This document shows, one piece after another, positions 1 through 10,777 of a stretch of DNA of 64,000 nt. Position 1 is the stretch's first letter, and each line of letters begins with the position of its first letter. The DNA is taken from the NCBI GenBank assembly GCA_030789695.1, contig CM061142.1:604385659-604449658 (forward strand). Direction: 5' to 3'. The notes beneath the pieces are model-generated. The model had not been told where the DNA came from. It searched no databases and saw only the letters and a list, made by a program, of their open reading frames with translations. The stretch comes from Scilla litardierei. Taxonomy: Eukaryota; Streptophyta; Magnoliopsida; Asparagales; Asparagaceae. A program made the position numbers and the translations under genes.

Positions 1-87
1 GTCGTCATCGTGCGTGGCTCCAATGGTGAATGGCATGGCGTCGTCTATGACCACATCGAAGAGGTCCACATAGTCCACTTCCTCTGG

Positions 88-1019
88 TCAAGACATATGC
101 TTCATCGTCTTCAGAATATGGAGCTCAACCGCTATGTTGCCAACGTTGATGGACAAGGTTCCTTCCCTCACATCTACAATTACTCCGACGGTGGCTAGGA
201 AGGGGCGCCCAAGTATCAACGACGTATCGTCATCTTCTCTAATGTACATCACCACAAAGTTGCACGACAAGCAAAGTCCATCCAGTACTTACAGTGGTAC
301 GTTTTCAGTAATTCCCACCGGCCTAGTGATTCGCCCATCAGCGAGTTGTATCTTCATGTCTGTGGCCTTGAGATCGGTCTCCATATTCAGTTTCTTGAAC
401 ATCGTGAGGGGCATAAGGCTCACGCTTGCTCCCAAATCTGCTAAAGCTATTTGTAGGGGGACTCCTCTAAGCGTGCAAGGAATTCAGAAACTACCAGAAT
501 CTTTCAACTTGGTTGGCATCTTCTCCTTGTTGGTGAACCACGTACCTTGCTCGGCAAGCATGACCCTTTCTGTTCGCTTATTTTCCGTGATCAAATCCTT
601 GAGGAACTTTGTATAGGACGAGATTTCAACGATTGCATCTAAGAACGGGATGCTCAAGCTTACTCCTTGCAAGTACTCCAGAAATTTAACGAGCATGTTC
701 TCAATTTTGCTTTCGCCAACCGTTGTGAAAATGGTACTGATGGCACATAGATTTGCTCCTTTTGTTGCTTATACACTTCAGATTTTTCATCATTATTCGC
801 CGCATTTGGGCTCTCCTCTTCATTGATTGTATCCTTCTCAACCGAAATTTCCTCCCTCGGTCCCTTAGCTTGAATCATGGCGGGAGTAGTGTCCTTCCTG
901 CCCCTTGTAGTTACCGCCACGACCGCATTGATGTGGTTGGTGTTGCTCCGTGGGTTTTGTTCCGGTTGAGCCGACAACTGTTGATTAGCCTTGTTGAGCA
1001 ATGTGATTTGCTCCGACAA
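88..1019 (-). pseudogene. Athila-like gag C-terminus and aspartic protease, broken
   Basis: The upstream part (1019-660) ends in a segment with VPSVPFSQRLAKAKL, typical of the gag-protease linker of Athila elements. The frame then shifts near 690, and 696-484 continues the same family region (PFLDAIVEISSYTKFLKDL). A TGA at 484-486 interrupts it, but the frame stays open beyond and holds the catalytic motif D-L-G-A-S with the aspartate codon at 436-438. A second stop lies near 290, and 270-88 holds LILGRPFLATVG and a following beta-strand region. The protease would process Gag-Pol. One frameshift and at least two stops make it a pseudogene. Confidence 0.8.
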
Positions 1020-1648
1020 TTATGCCACGATGGTGTTGAGAGATTCATGTTAAGCCGACAACTTTATGTTAATCTTCTTTTGATCGGCCATGAATTCTTC
1101 AACCCTTGCTTCGTGCTCCGACCTTAGTGGTGCTTGTGGGGGGGCTTGGGTGCCCTCCAACCATGATTATATCCCGTGGGTCTATAGGGCTCTGCTTGTT
1201 GCCTTGGTGGATAGTTTTGTTGTTGAGGTGGCCTTTGTTGATACTGTGGTTGTTGAGGAGGCCGGGCTTGTAGTTGTTACAGCGGTGGTTGTTGTTGAGG
1301 TGGAGTCAACGCTCCATTATTCTTGGCGTATGAAAATCCGGGGTGACCCCTAGTAGCCGGGTTCACCCAATAACCGCTATTGCCGGCAACGTATTGAGCT
1401 TGCTCCATTGCTCCGTCTCCTTGCTTCCCTCCAACGAACATAACCTGGCTTTGATCCTGTCAGTCGCTCATGCTTCCTCCGGATGTAGATGCGTTGGAAG
1501 CTCCATGTGGCTCGCTTATCAACTTTTCTAGTCTCTCTACAGCTTTATGAAGAGAAACAAATTTGGTAGAGAGTTCTGTCACCACTTTTGCTTCATAGAT
1601 GCTCGCCGGCTTCAAAGATGACAAAGATTGTCCCCTTTCGTGGGCCCA

Positions 1649-2437
1649 TTACTGATTATTTGATGCCATCTCCTCAAGTAAGGCCGTAGCGGTATCCGGT
1701 GTCTTTGCCAAAATAGCTCCACTAACCGTGGCATCAATTATTTGCTTTGTGCTCGGTTGCAATCCATTGTAAAATTTATGCACTAGCTCCCATGCTTCAA
1801 TGCTATGGTGGGGGCATTGGTGTTGGAGATCCTTAAAGCGCTCCCATGCCTCATATAAAGACTCTTGAGGGCCTTGCTTGAAGGACATCAAGGTGCTTCG
1901 TATCTTCACAGTCTTGGATGGTGGATAGAATTTGTTGACAAATGCGCTCGCTAGCTCTTCCCAAGTGGTGAAGATCCCCTCGCCTTGCGTCCTTAGCCAA
2001 TATAAAGCCTTATCACGAAGAGTGAATGGAAAGAGACACAGTCGAATAGCATCTGCCGGCATGCTAGGCATCTGGAAAGTGGCGCACTTCGCCAAGAACA
2101 TTTGCTGCTAATGGTAGTGTGGGTTCTCTTGAGGATTCCCATGGAATGTGTCTTGTTGCATCAACACTACGAGTCCCGTCTTCAACTCAAAGTTCTTGTC
2201 GGCCGTCAACTCCGGTATAGCTATAGAAGAGGTGGTAGATGTGGTCTTAGGCCTTAGCCTATCTCGGATGGAGACAAGCCTAGCCATACGTTGTGCTAGC
2301 TCTTCTGGTGTTTCCGGCGTAGCCATTTGATTTTCCTCTATAGTATATCTCCTCTCAGCTCTAAGCTTCCTTGCCGTCCGCTCGATCTCAGGATCAAATA
2401 ATATGTCTTCTTCGGAAGCCTTTGATCTCGTGTACAT
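1649..2437 (-). pseudogene. gag: Athila-like gag, N-terminal and core domain, broken by an in-frame stop
   Basis: Start chosen at the ATG at 2437, which gives MYTRSKASEEDILFDPEIERT, a usual N-terminus for this gag family. The frame runs to a TAG at 2108-2110 and continues in the same frame from 2107 to 1649. The second part holds the retrotransposon gag core: AIRLCLFPFTLRDKALYWL, then a segment with TTWEELASAFVNKFYPP, and later EAWERFKDLQHQCPHH. Gag would form the capsid of the virus-like particle. Because of the stop the full protein cannot be made without readthrough. No zinc knuckle is evident; the region downstream (about 1020-1640) is glutamine- and proline-rich in the minus frames. Confidence 0.8.
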
Positions 2438-2567
2438 GCACGAAAAGAGAGAGTCTAGATAGAATTGTTAGCACAATAGAGGAATAAAAGAGTGAAAATA
2501 AGAAATAAGAATAAAATAAAATAAAAAAGGGAAAATAGCTAGGTAAAGAAAATAAAATACCGTCGCC

Positions 2568-2585
2568 TCCTCGGCAAAGGCGCCA
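2568..2585 (-). other. Primer-binding site of the Athila-like element (tRNA-Asp type)
   Basis: On the minus strand this reads TGGCGCCTTTGCCGAGGA. The usual Athila PBS, complementary to tRNA-Asp, is TGGCGCCGTTGCCGGGGA, so there are two mismatches. It lies 6 bases after a plausible LTR end (...GATCA at 2592), the expected spacing. Confidence 0.75.
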
Positions 2586-2591
2586 AAAACT

Positions 2592-2803
2592 TGATCGCTC
2601 CCGGACATACACCCAAAAAACAATTGTAGTTTTACCGCAAGCGCACGGTTAATTGGTAAGCGGATTATCGAACACGAGGAGGGACTAATGACGATACTCT
2701 ATCTTCATCACTAAGCTATTGGTGGAAAGCTGATTTTAGAATGTAGGTGTCACAATCATTTAATTATCAATTCAATTCATTATTACAAAAATGTCTAGGG
2801 CTA
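2592..2803 (-). repeat. Partial 5' LTR (3' end only) of the Athila-like element
   Basis: It contains the Athila-type block that on plus reads ACCGCAAGCGCACGG near 2633-2647, found in LTRs of this clade, and ends beside the PBS. The 5' part of the LTR is missing: at 2804 the sequence switches to the internal region of array A in mid-sequence. Confidence 0.6.
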
Positions 2804-4669
2804 GCTAAGTTTACAATTCCTTCGAAAACTTTTACTTAGATTTTCTACAATTCAGTCGACTTAAACCCAACCTCGATTATGAAACTCCTCTGACGCGATC
2901 TTTAATCTTATATCAAATTTTCCAACATACATCTTCCGCACGTCCATTTCACATAACCTGGTATAGCTACTCTATTTTCTCATGTAAAGAACTTCTTTTA
3001 TATTAAAAAAACTCTATTTCTATCTCACTAGTTCAAAATATCATCTCCTCTTTCTTACTGACATATTTCGAAACAGTCATTTAAACATACTTTTAAAATA
3101 CTTCCCTAAGTTAAATAGAACTTCAAAATCTTGTGTGTCAGTTTTATAATCATCGTCTTTATATTTTCCTTATTAAAAAAATTTCTTTTTACAAACCTAT
3201 TTCCATTTACAAACAAACACTATACCTCTATGATCATATTACTCTTCACCTATTATTTGACTGATCACATTTTACGTCTTACTCCTACCGTATGCTCACT
3301 ATTTTACGTAAGTTATGACGATATTGTTATTTTTACACATATCTCTATCTTCTTACTTTTGTTCATAAATATTTTGTCTCAACCAACCAACTAACCACTT
3401 ATCCACGTCACATCCGAAGCCATCCATCGCCACATTAATTCGTTGCCTCATTCAACTCTGAATCCTACACTTGCTTAGTTGTCACTTTAGAACTTATCAT
3501 TGCTTAGTGAGATCTTTAGCTTTGATTGTGGTGTTGTTGTGGTGCATGTAATGATAGTGAGTGTGGACCCGTGTGTGCGAATCTCTTTATACCACCCATG
3601 TCTAAGTATGCTTACCCTTAGTATTAGCATGGTGTAATTATCTATTGTGTCGTATGTGCATGTACAGTAATTTGTGATAGGTATGTATATAGTCGAGTAT
3701 AGAGTAGTAAGTGTTATATTTATACTTAGGAGAGTGATTAGCTATATCACTATAGGGATATCTGTGCGTATTAGATTTAGTATATGCTAGTTACTAGAAG
3801 TATCTGTACTTTAAACATACTTGTTAATGATTGAAATTGAATACTGGTACAGTGATATCCGTGTGGTGTGTGTAGATTTATTGTGTGACTTATATGTTAG
3901 AATGTCTGGCGTATACTCGTGCGTGTATATGTATGTGGTTAGTTATAAGTGTGTATATAAATATATGTTATATGAGCAAGTGTGTTTTATATATAGTAGG
4001 ATTGAATTACCCCTACGGGATGATGTATGAGCATGTGTATACCAGGATGTATGCAGAGCGTATGTTTGTGACTACGTATATATGGATGTATGAAATAGTA
4101 TGCTAGCCCTATATAAATTACTTTGGTTGTGTGTATCGGTGAGTGTATATGTGAACTATATAGATACGAGATAAGAGTGTAGTAGTGTGAGTATGTAGAT
4201 GTATGAAAAATTGATATATGTATGGGAATTTGAAAGTGTGTGCTATATGATTAAGTGTATATATATGGATGTATATGGCTTCATTATGATGTGAGTGTGT
4301 AGGGTGATGGCACACTTATAGCTAGTAGATTGATGTGGTAGTGTAGTATAGTGTTACTATTCACCCGAGTATAATATTGGTTGGATTATAAATGTAGGTT
4401 GATACTATACTAAACATGTTATGTAAATACGTGATTATTATTGTGTGTATGTGTATAGTTACTACTACTAGCATGGATGAAGACTAATGTTATCAGTAGT
4501 AATACTATCGGTGTTGATACTAGTATTAGAAATACTATTTGGATATGGCATGAGGATTATTTAGGGCGTGTATACGTTAGAAGAAGAGATACAAGAGTTA
4601 CCCTTACGTTTTCCCCGTGTCTTAGCCGATAAGATTCCGAGGACGGAATCGTCCTTAAGGTGGGTAGGA
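2804..4669 (+). repeat. Array A internal region, first copy, truncated at its 5' side
   Basis: Matches 8905-10777 and 14910-16775 almost base for base. The first about 730 bp of the internal region, including the PBS, are missing because the Athila-like fragment abuts here. No protein-coding frame is supported; the short frames are not preserved between copies. The 5' half is G-poor and the 3' half C-poor. It ends in the pre-LTR tract CCTTAAGGTGGGTAGGA at 4653-4669. Confidence 0.8.
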
Positions 4670-5222
4670 TGTAACGACCAGTTTTTTTATCGATACGTTC
4701 TATCTGTATTTCCTCCGGTGTTATTCTTTTCGTATCCGTACTTAGACGTTCCTGTCCCCATACCGTATCCGTATCCATTTCTTTTCATACTTAATATTAT
4801 TATCCTTTCTGGTAATCATTTTATAAAATTCCATCTTAAAAATTTGTTTTAAATTTTCGAATAAAATTCATATTTGAATTTAAACTTTTTGAATGTTTGA
4901 AAAACTTACCTATTAAAAACCCATTTAAACCTATATTGATTAGCCATAAATCCTCCACCATTTAAAACAAATTTTGAAACATTTCCTTTCTTAAACTTGC
5001 TCCTAATAACAATAATTAAAAGCAAATGATCTTCTAATAATTTTCTCCCCAACCTATACTCACGCACCCACCCGATACTCACGCACCCAGTTTCGCACGC
5101 ACACACACAGCTTTGAACACACACACAAGTGAGAGGTGAAAACAAAAAAAAATAAAATAAAATAACCGAACCTAGACCCTACCTCCATTCGCATGCTGTG
5201 CTTTTCCAACTCCACACAAGCT

Positions 5223-5406
5223 TATAATATATAAAACCCTAAGGCTAAAGTCCTTCACGTGCTGCCATCAAACCCACCTCCTATAATAATAACCTAGGGT
5301 CTCTTTTCAAACCTATAACACAGCAGGCCTACTTCTTTTTCCCTATTTTAATAAAACCCTATGTTATACTAGCAAGCCTACCTCTTTCTTTTTATTTAAA
5401 CCCTAG
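5223..5406 (+). promoter_or_regulatory. LTR A1 core promoter with TATA box and three telo-boxes
   Basis: TATAATATATAAAA at 5223-5236 is a strong plant TATA box about 550 bp into the LTR. Telo-box motifs AAACCCTA(A/G) lie at 5234-5242, 5354-5361 and 5398-5406. Transcription is inferred to start shortly after the TATA box. All of these motifs are preserved in the other two LTRs. Confidence 0.6.
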
Positions 5407-5439
5407 TTTTATATTTTTCTCTCCACCTAAAAACGCAGC

Positions 5440-6105
5440 CACCGCCTCCATTGTTCTACTCCTCCACGCAACCAAAACCCGCGTCACCGAGCGCCCCTGG
5501 CCAGCACTCGCCATCCTCCGCCTCACCCGAGCCATGCTCTTTCCGTCAACTCGCCATCCTCCGTCCTCCTCCAAGACCCAACCCCGAGCGCCCCACACCG
5601 GCCTCTTCCTCGACCTCGCCGGAACATCAATCCCACGACACTGCCCACCTTCGCCTCGGCGCCCGAACCACCGCTTCGAACCTCGATCGCCTTCCCCTCC
5701 AATCGCCGAGATGCCCAGCACCCTCCTTTCGCAGACCCGAAGCCCCGCCACCTCGCGCCGCCTCCCTCAATCGCTGCGCCCCACCGAACGGCCTGCTACC
5801 CTCTCCCCTCGCCAACTCGAAGAGCAGCGCCTCGACCTCTCTTCCATGCTCGCAGCAACCACCACCCGCAGCATCCCACACCCAACGCCCAGCAGTCTCT
5901 TCTCCGCGCCCAGATCGCTCTGCTACGACCCAGCATCCGAAGCCCGCCCATCCTCCTTGCCTCAGATCAGCCCGGCCTCTTCCCTACTCCATCGCCCGGA
6001 TCAACCCCAGCACACCCCTCACGACAGATCTCCCCTGGCCACAGTGCCGAGCTCCGACGCAGCCCAATGCTGTCGTTGGTCGTAACTCATGAGAAGCCAC
6101 CGCAT
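5440..6105 (+). other. GC-rich proline/serine-rich block inside LTR A1
   Basis: A sharp rise in C and G content over about 670 bp inside an otherwise AT-rich LTR. Long open frames exist in more than one phase (for example 5534-6085, 183 codons, and 5451-6092, 213 codons), all rich in Pro, Ser, Arg and Ala. Copies in A2 (11545-12225) and A3 (17543-18222) are shifted by indels so no single protein is kept. It ends at a good splice donor (6106). It may be a transcribed leader or first-exon-like sequence; a protein product is not supported. Confidence 0.5.
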
Positions 6106-8175
6106 GTAAGTAGTTTACAAGTATCAGTTTATTACCGTACGTAATGATGTGGCTTTTTATGAGTATATGCATAGTGTAACTTGTTTTCTTTTGTGAACTG
6201 GGTGGACTCATGTATAAGTTATTCATGGAGATGTGAATGAGATTAGTTGTTAGGTTAACGGTAAGTGTTAGTACCCATGGCAGTAGCTAGATACATGCGA
6301 ACAGTCGGGTGGCGGACTTGTAAATAAATGTAAGTTCGTGGACAACAGGTTAGACAATACATCATCAAATGATTTTTGTATGAATGATAGGCATTTGGCT
6401 ATTTTGTACCCCTAATTTAATTTGAGCAGTAACTCTTGGTGGCTTTGTAAAACGATTATAGTCTATTTTACAACCATACATGTGTGGAGTTCTTTCATAC
6501 GATCAGTAACTCATTTTATGTTAGGGTGTTAGTCCACTGCTAGTGCTAGTTCTATCAGAGTATTGTAATAAGTATTTTCATTATTTTATTATATCATACC
6601 CACAATGAGATACTAAAATCAGTGTGTGTAATAAAGGTTATATACGTGCTTTATATATATAAATCTGTGTAACAGAATTTAGTCTTAGTTTTTAATTAGT
6701 TTTAAACGTGGGTTAGTTGTTATAGTTACATAAGTAAGTGGACCAGTATGTTAGATCTTACTAATCGGTGTCAGAGTTTAACCATTATCGGCTATCCTTT
6801 TAACCTCAATAATTATATCCATGATGCAGATATGTCGTGCCTCTCCCTACACCCACCTGGACCGCGAGATCGTCAAGAGGCAAGTGTGCAATTAAATACG
6901 AATTTTGAAGTTTGATGACTAGTACTCTATTTTTTACTTCAATCTGCATATCTTGAAAACTACATGTTAATTTACCGCATGAAATCTTTTCCGTAACGTT
7001 TTAGACTAAAAATGTGACGTTTGACATGCAACTTGTTAGTGTGCAACTTTAAACTTTGGCAAAGAAAACTCAGTTTCGCAACCTGTTCGTTAACTCACAT
7101 GTTCAACACTCTCATTAAATTATCGTAAATGTCGGCAACCCCCTCTTAATGATTGAAAACGTTGTATATAAGAAATGATGACATTGTTAAATTGGGTACA
7201 TAACTTGTCTGGGCATTTTGAATGCCTAACAAGTATGGACATCGTGGAAATCGTGCGCCCTCAAAAGGGGGGGCGGGGTATCGTGATATCGTGATGTCGT
7301 GTGAGTCGACTAGGCCGGCTCGTGTTCCGGCAAAACTTTTGGGTGGGGTTAGGGTTGAGCGGCCCACTAGGCGTATGAAAGGTACTCTCCTCAAGAGCAC
7401 CACCCGCATGTGGTGGGTTAGCATCAATCACGGTAAGCCCCCGTGAAAGGAACGACCTTCTCATCACGACCTACAGGCTGTGAACCCTAGATTAGAATGC
7501 TAACTCTTGACATGAAACTTGCAACGCTAACTGGTCATCTTGATAATTGGAAATGCTAATGAACTCAAAGAAAAACCTTACTATAAATCTTGCAACTGCT
7601 TAGAACTACATGTTAGGGAAGTTTACTTTTCGTTTCAGTATAATTGTCTCGTTATATTGCTGCAGTCACCTTTCTTTTTAAAATGTTTAATGTTTCTTAA
7701 ATTCGTATCAGCTGCACATCTTGTTTGGGTTGCTAACCTTCTCTTGCAGCCCTTGCTGACATACATTCATTGTTTGTGGATGTATGTCAGATTTAGCGCT
7801 TGAGTACCCGGAGGATTCGTACGTGACGCCTGGCTTAGAGAGCCAGAGTTCGTCGTAGATGCCGAGCCACTTTCTGCGGAAGACTAGAGTCCCTTCCGTC
7901 ACTACTTTGAGTTTTGGTTTCTGTACCTTGTAGTAGGATTATTGCTCTGTTGTAATTTCTTTAGCCCTGCTGTGGCTTGTCTTGTAATTTCGTGTACTCC
8001 TTATATATATATCTGGATGTGGCATTTATTTTGAATGTTCTGATTGTTCTGATACGCAAATGCAAGGACCCTTTCTGTGTTTTTATCACAGAGGCTTATT
8101 GAACTCGAGCTTCACCGCAAGCGGACGCCGCGTAACGCTCTTGCTTCCGGTGTCTTTTGGAAGCGGGGCGTTACA

Positions 8176-10777
8176 GGTTTGTTGGTGGCCCATGCAGGTC
8201 TCGAACATGCGAAATTCAGAACAATGAGAACACTTTTCATTAGCCAAAACATCCAGAATTTTTTCGTACGCAAAATTACTCGAATACTTGTCTCAGCGAT
8301 AGGAACCCAGTATCAAGATAATAGGAGGAGTTAATTAGATGCTCGTATTCGTTAGTTAGACACCCTTGTCACGACTTAGTATTATCACCTTAGGAGTCAC
8401 CTTAACGATTGGTCATCTAGCTCTGACCATATTAGGTTTTGAGTTCCGTTAGTTGTTCGCTTAGATTTATCGAATCTAGGGCCCAACCGAACGTAGCGAT
8501 CGTCTCCGTGTAAGTCGAGCCTGAGACGCCTTCAATGAGTAGACTTCAAAGCGTATGATTTTTCCAGATCTATAGATAAGATCTTGATCCCGATTCCTAA
8601 CGAACCCTTACCCCGGCTCCCCTATCACAGTCTAGTTCGTTGAAAAACATTAGTGTTAAACCTTAGTCAACCCGATGAGTTTTCCCCTAATTTTACTATT
8701 TCCTAATCATTACACCCTAGGTTAGTGATCGTAGAAAACCATCGTAGCGTATTCCCGGAGCTACCTCTTAGTCGTCCTTATGTTTCGAATCGTCGAACCT
8801 ATTCATTGTCCTCGATTCACTTTAACTCTCCAGATCCACCATCTTTAACCTCGAACCCCTCCTTCAAAAAAAAATATTTCGATACTTCATTCATTGAATT
8901 CTTCGCTAAGTTTACAATTCCTTCGAAAACTTTTACTTAGATTTTCTACAATTCAGTCGACTTAAACCAACCTCAATTATGAAACTCCTCTGACGCGATC
9001 TTTAATCTTATATCAAATTTTCCGTCATACATCTTCCGCACGTCCATTTCACATAACCTGGTATAGCTACTCTATTTTCTCATGTAAAGAACTTCTTTTA
9101 TATTAAAAAAACTCTATTTCTATCTCACTAGTTCAAAATATCATCTCCTCTTTCTTACTGACATATTTCGAAACAGTCATTTAAACATACTTTTAAAATA
9201 CTTCCCTAAGTTAAATAGAACTTCAAAATCTTGTGTGTCGAGTTTTATAATCATCGTCTTTATATTTTCCTTATTAAAAAAATTTCTTTTTACAAACCTA
9301 TTTCCATTTACAAACAAACACTATACCTCTATGATCATATTACTCTTCACCTATTATTTGACTGATCACATTTTACGTCTTACTCCTACCGTATGCTCAC
9401 TATTTTACGTAAGTTATGACGATATTGTTATTTTTACACATATCTCTATCTTCTTACTTTTGTTCATAAATATTTTGTCTCAACCAACCAACTAACCACT
9501 TATCCACGTCACATCCGAAGCCATCCATCGCCACATTAATTCGTTGCCTCTATTCAACTCTGAATCCTACACTTGCTTAGTTGTCACTTTAGAACTTATC
9601 ATTGCTTAGTGAGATCTTTAGCTTTGATTGTGGTGTTGTTGTGGTGCATTGTAATGATAGTGAGTGTGGACCCGTGTGTGCGAATCTCTTTATAACCACC
9701 CATGTCTAAGTATGCTTACCCTTAGTATTAGCATGGTGTAATTATCTATTGTGTCGTATGTGCATGTACAGTAATTTGTGATAGGTATGTATATAGTCGA
9801 GTATAGAGTAGTAAGTGTTATATTTATACTTAGGAGAGTGATTAGCTATATCACTATAGGGATATCTGTGCGTATTAGATTTAGTATATGCTAGTTACTA
9901 GAAGTATCTGTACTTTAAACATACTTGTTAATGATTGAAATTGAATACTGGTACAGTGATATCCGTGTGTGGTGTGTGTAGATTTATTGTGTGACTTATA
10001 TGTTAGAATGTCTGGCGTATACTCGTGCGTGTATATGTATGTGGTTAGTTATAAGTGTGTATATAAATATATGTTATATGAGCAAGTGTGTTTTATATAT
10101 AGTAGGATTGAATTACCCCTACGGGATGATGTATGAGCATGTGTATACCAGGATGTATGCAGAGCGTATGTTTGTGACTACGTATATATGGATGTATGAA
10201 ATAGTATGCTAGCCCTATATTAATTACTTTGGTTGTGTGTATCGGTGAGTGTATATGTGAACTATATAGATACGAGATAAGAGTGTAGTAGTGTGAGTAT
10301 GTAGATGTATGAAAAATTGATATATGTATGGGAATTTGAAAGTGTGTGCTATATGATTAAGTGTATATATATGGATGTATATGGCTTCATTATGATGTGA
10401 GTGTGTAGGGTGATGGCACACTTATAGCTAGTAGATTGATGTGGTAGTGTAGTATAGTGTTTACTATTCAGCCGAGTATAATATTGGTTGGATTATAAAT
10501 GTAGGTTGATACTATACTAAACATGTTATGTAAATACGTGATTATTATTGTGTGTATGTGTATAGTTACTACTACTAGCATGGATGAAGACTAATGTTAT
10601 CAGTAGTAAAACTATCGGTGTTTATACTAGTATTAGGAAATACTATTTGGATATGGCATGAGGATTATTTAGGGCGTGTATACGTTAGAAGAAGAGATAC
10701 AAGAGTTACCCTTACGTTTTCCCCGTGTCTTAGCCGATAAGGTTCCGAGGACGGAATCGTCCTTAAGGTGGGTAGGA
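8176..10777 (+). repeat. Array A internal region, complete copy 1 (2602 bp)
   Basis: Bounded by the PBS and the pre-LTR tract ending at 10777. No retroviral protein motif in any frame. About 8640-9560 is pyrimidine-rich and G-poor; about 9650-10680 is G/T/A-rich and C-poor with many GTGTATATG-like runs. Compared with copies 0 and 2 it has many single-base indels. Confidence 0.8.
8183..8206 (+). other. Primer-binding site A1, complementary to tRNA-Ile(AAU)
   Basis: Starts 7 bases after the LTR end. It begins TGGTGGCCCATGCAGGTC and continues TCGAAC, 24 bases in all. The reverse complement has the anatomy of a tRNA 3' end: T-loop TTCGAGA, 3' T-stem strand CCTGC, acceptor strand ATGGGCC, discriminator A, CCA. 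From memory this is plant tRNA-Ile(AAU), whose acceptor 5' strand is GGCCCAT. The match reaches into the T-loop, longer than the usual 12-18 bases. Confidence 0.75.

Larger units (their letters stand above)
1..2803 (-). mobile_element. Athila-like Ty3/gypsy retrotransposon, truncated and decayed
   Basis: Read on the minus strand the order is partial LTR (2592-2803), primer-binding site (2568-2585), gag (2437 to about 1020) and protease (to about 88), and the window edge cuts the element before reverse transcriptase. Gag and protease match the Athila branch: the gag core carries LRDKALYWL and the protease carries ADLGAS and LILGRPFLA. Stops and a frameshift show it is dead. Only about 210 bp of LTR remain, ending abruptly at 2803 against array A without a TG terminus, so this is a truncated copy and not a clean insertion. 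Confidence 0.85.
4670..8175 (+). repeat. LTR A1 (3506 bp), the fullest copy
   Basis: Starts TGTAACGACC and ends GGGGCGTTACA, giving a 7-bp terminal inverted repeat TGTAACG/CGTTACA. It carries an AT-rich U3 of about 550 bp, a TATA box and telo-boxes, a GC-rich block (5440-6105), a splice-donor-like site at 6106 (AT|GTAAGT) and an acceptor-like TGATGCAG ending at 6829. Compared with the other LTRs it has both segments that they lack (103 bp missing from A2, about 337 bp missing from A3). It is followed by a PBS, so it acts as a 5' LTR for the next unit and a 3' LTR for the previous one. Confidence 0.85.

Noticed and set aside
134..616. 160-codon plus-strand frame at the left end
   Set aside because: Opposite strand of the Athila-like protease, which has clear ADLGAS and LILGRPFLA motifs.
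5234..5406. Interstitial telomere repeats
   Set aside because: Single AAACCCTA motifs spread over 170 bp, not tandem; treated as telo-boxes.
5451..6092. Proline-rich protein genes in the LTRs of A (and similar ones in B and C)
   Set aside because: Frames change by indels between copies, several phases are open at once and no known domain is visible; kept only as a GC-rich block with unknown role.
6775..6795. Initiator tRNA-Met PBS (CGGTGTCAGAGTTTAACC resembles TGGTATCAGAGC)
   Set aside because: It lies inside the LTR, far from either LTR end, and the tRNA-Ile site sits at the correct place after the LTR.
8183..8206. A tRNA gene
   Set aside because: Only the complement of a tRNA 3' end is present; no D-arm, anticodon arm or 5' acceptor strand nearby. 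It is a primer-binding site.
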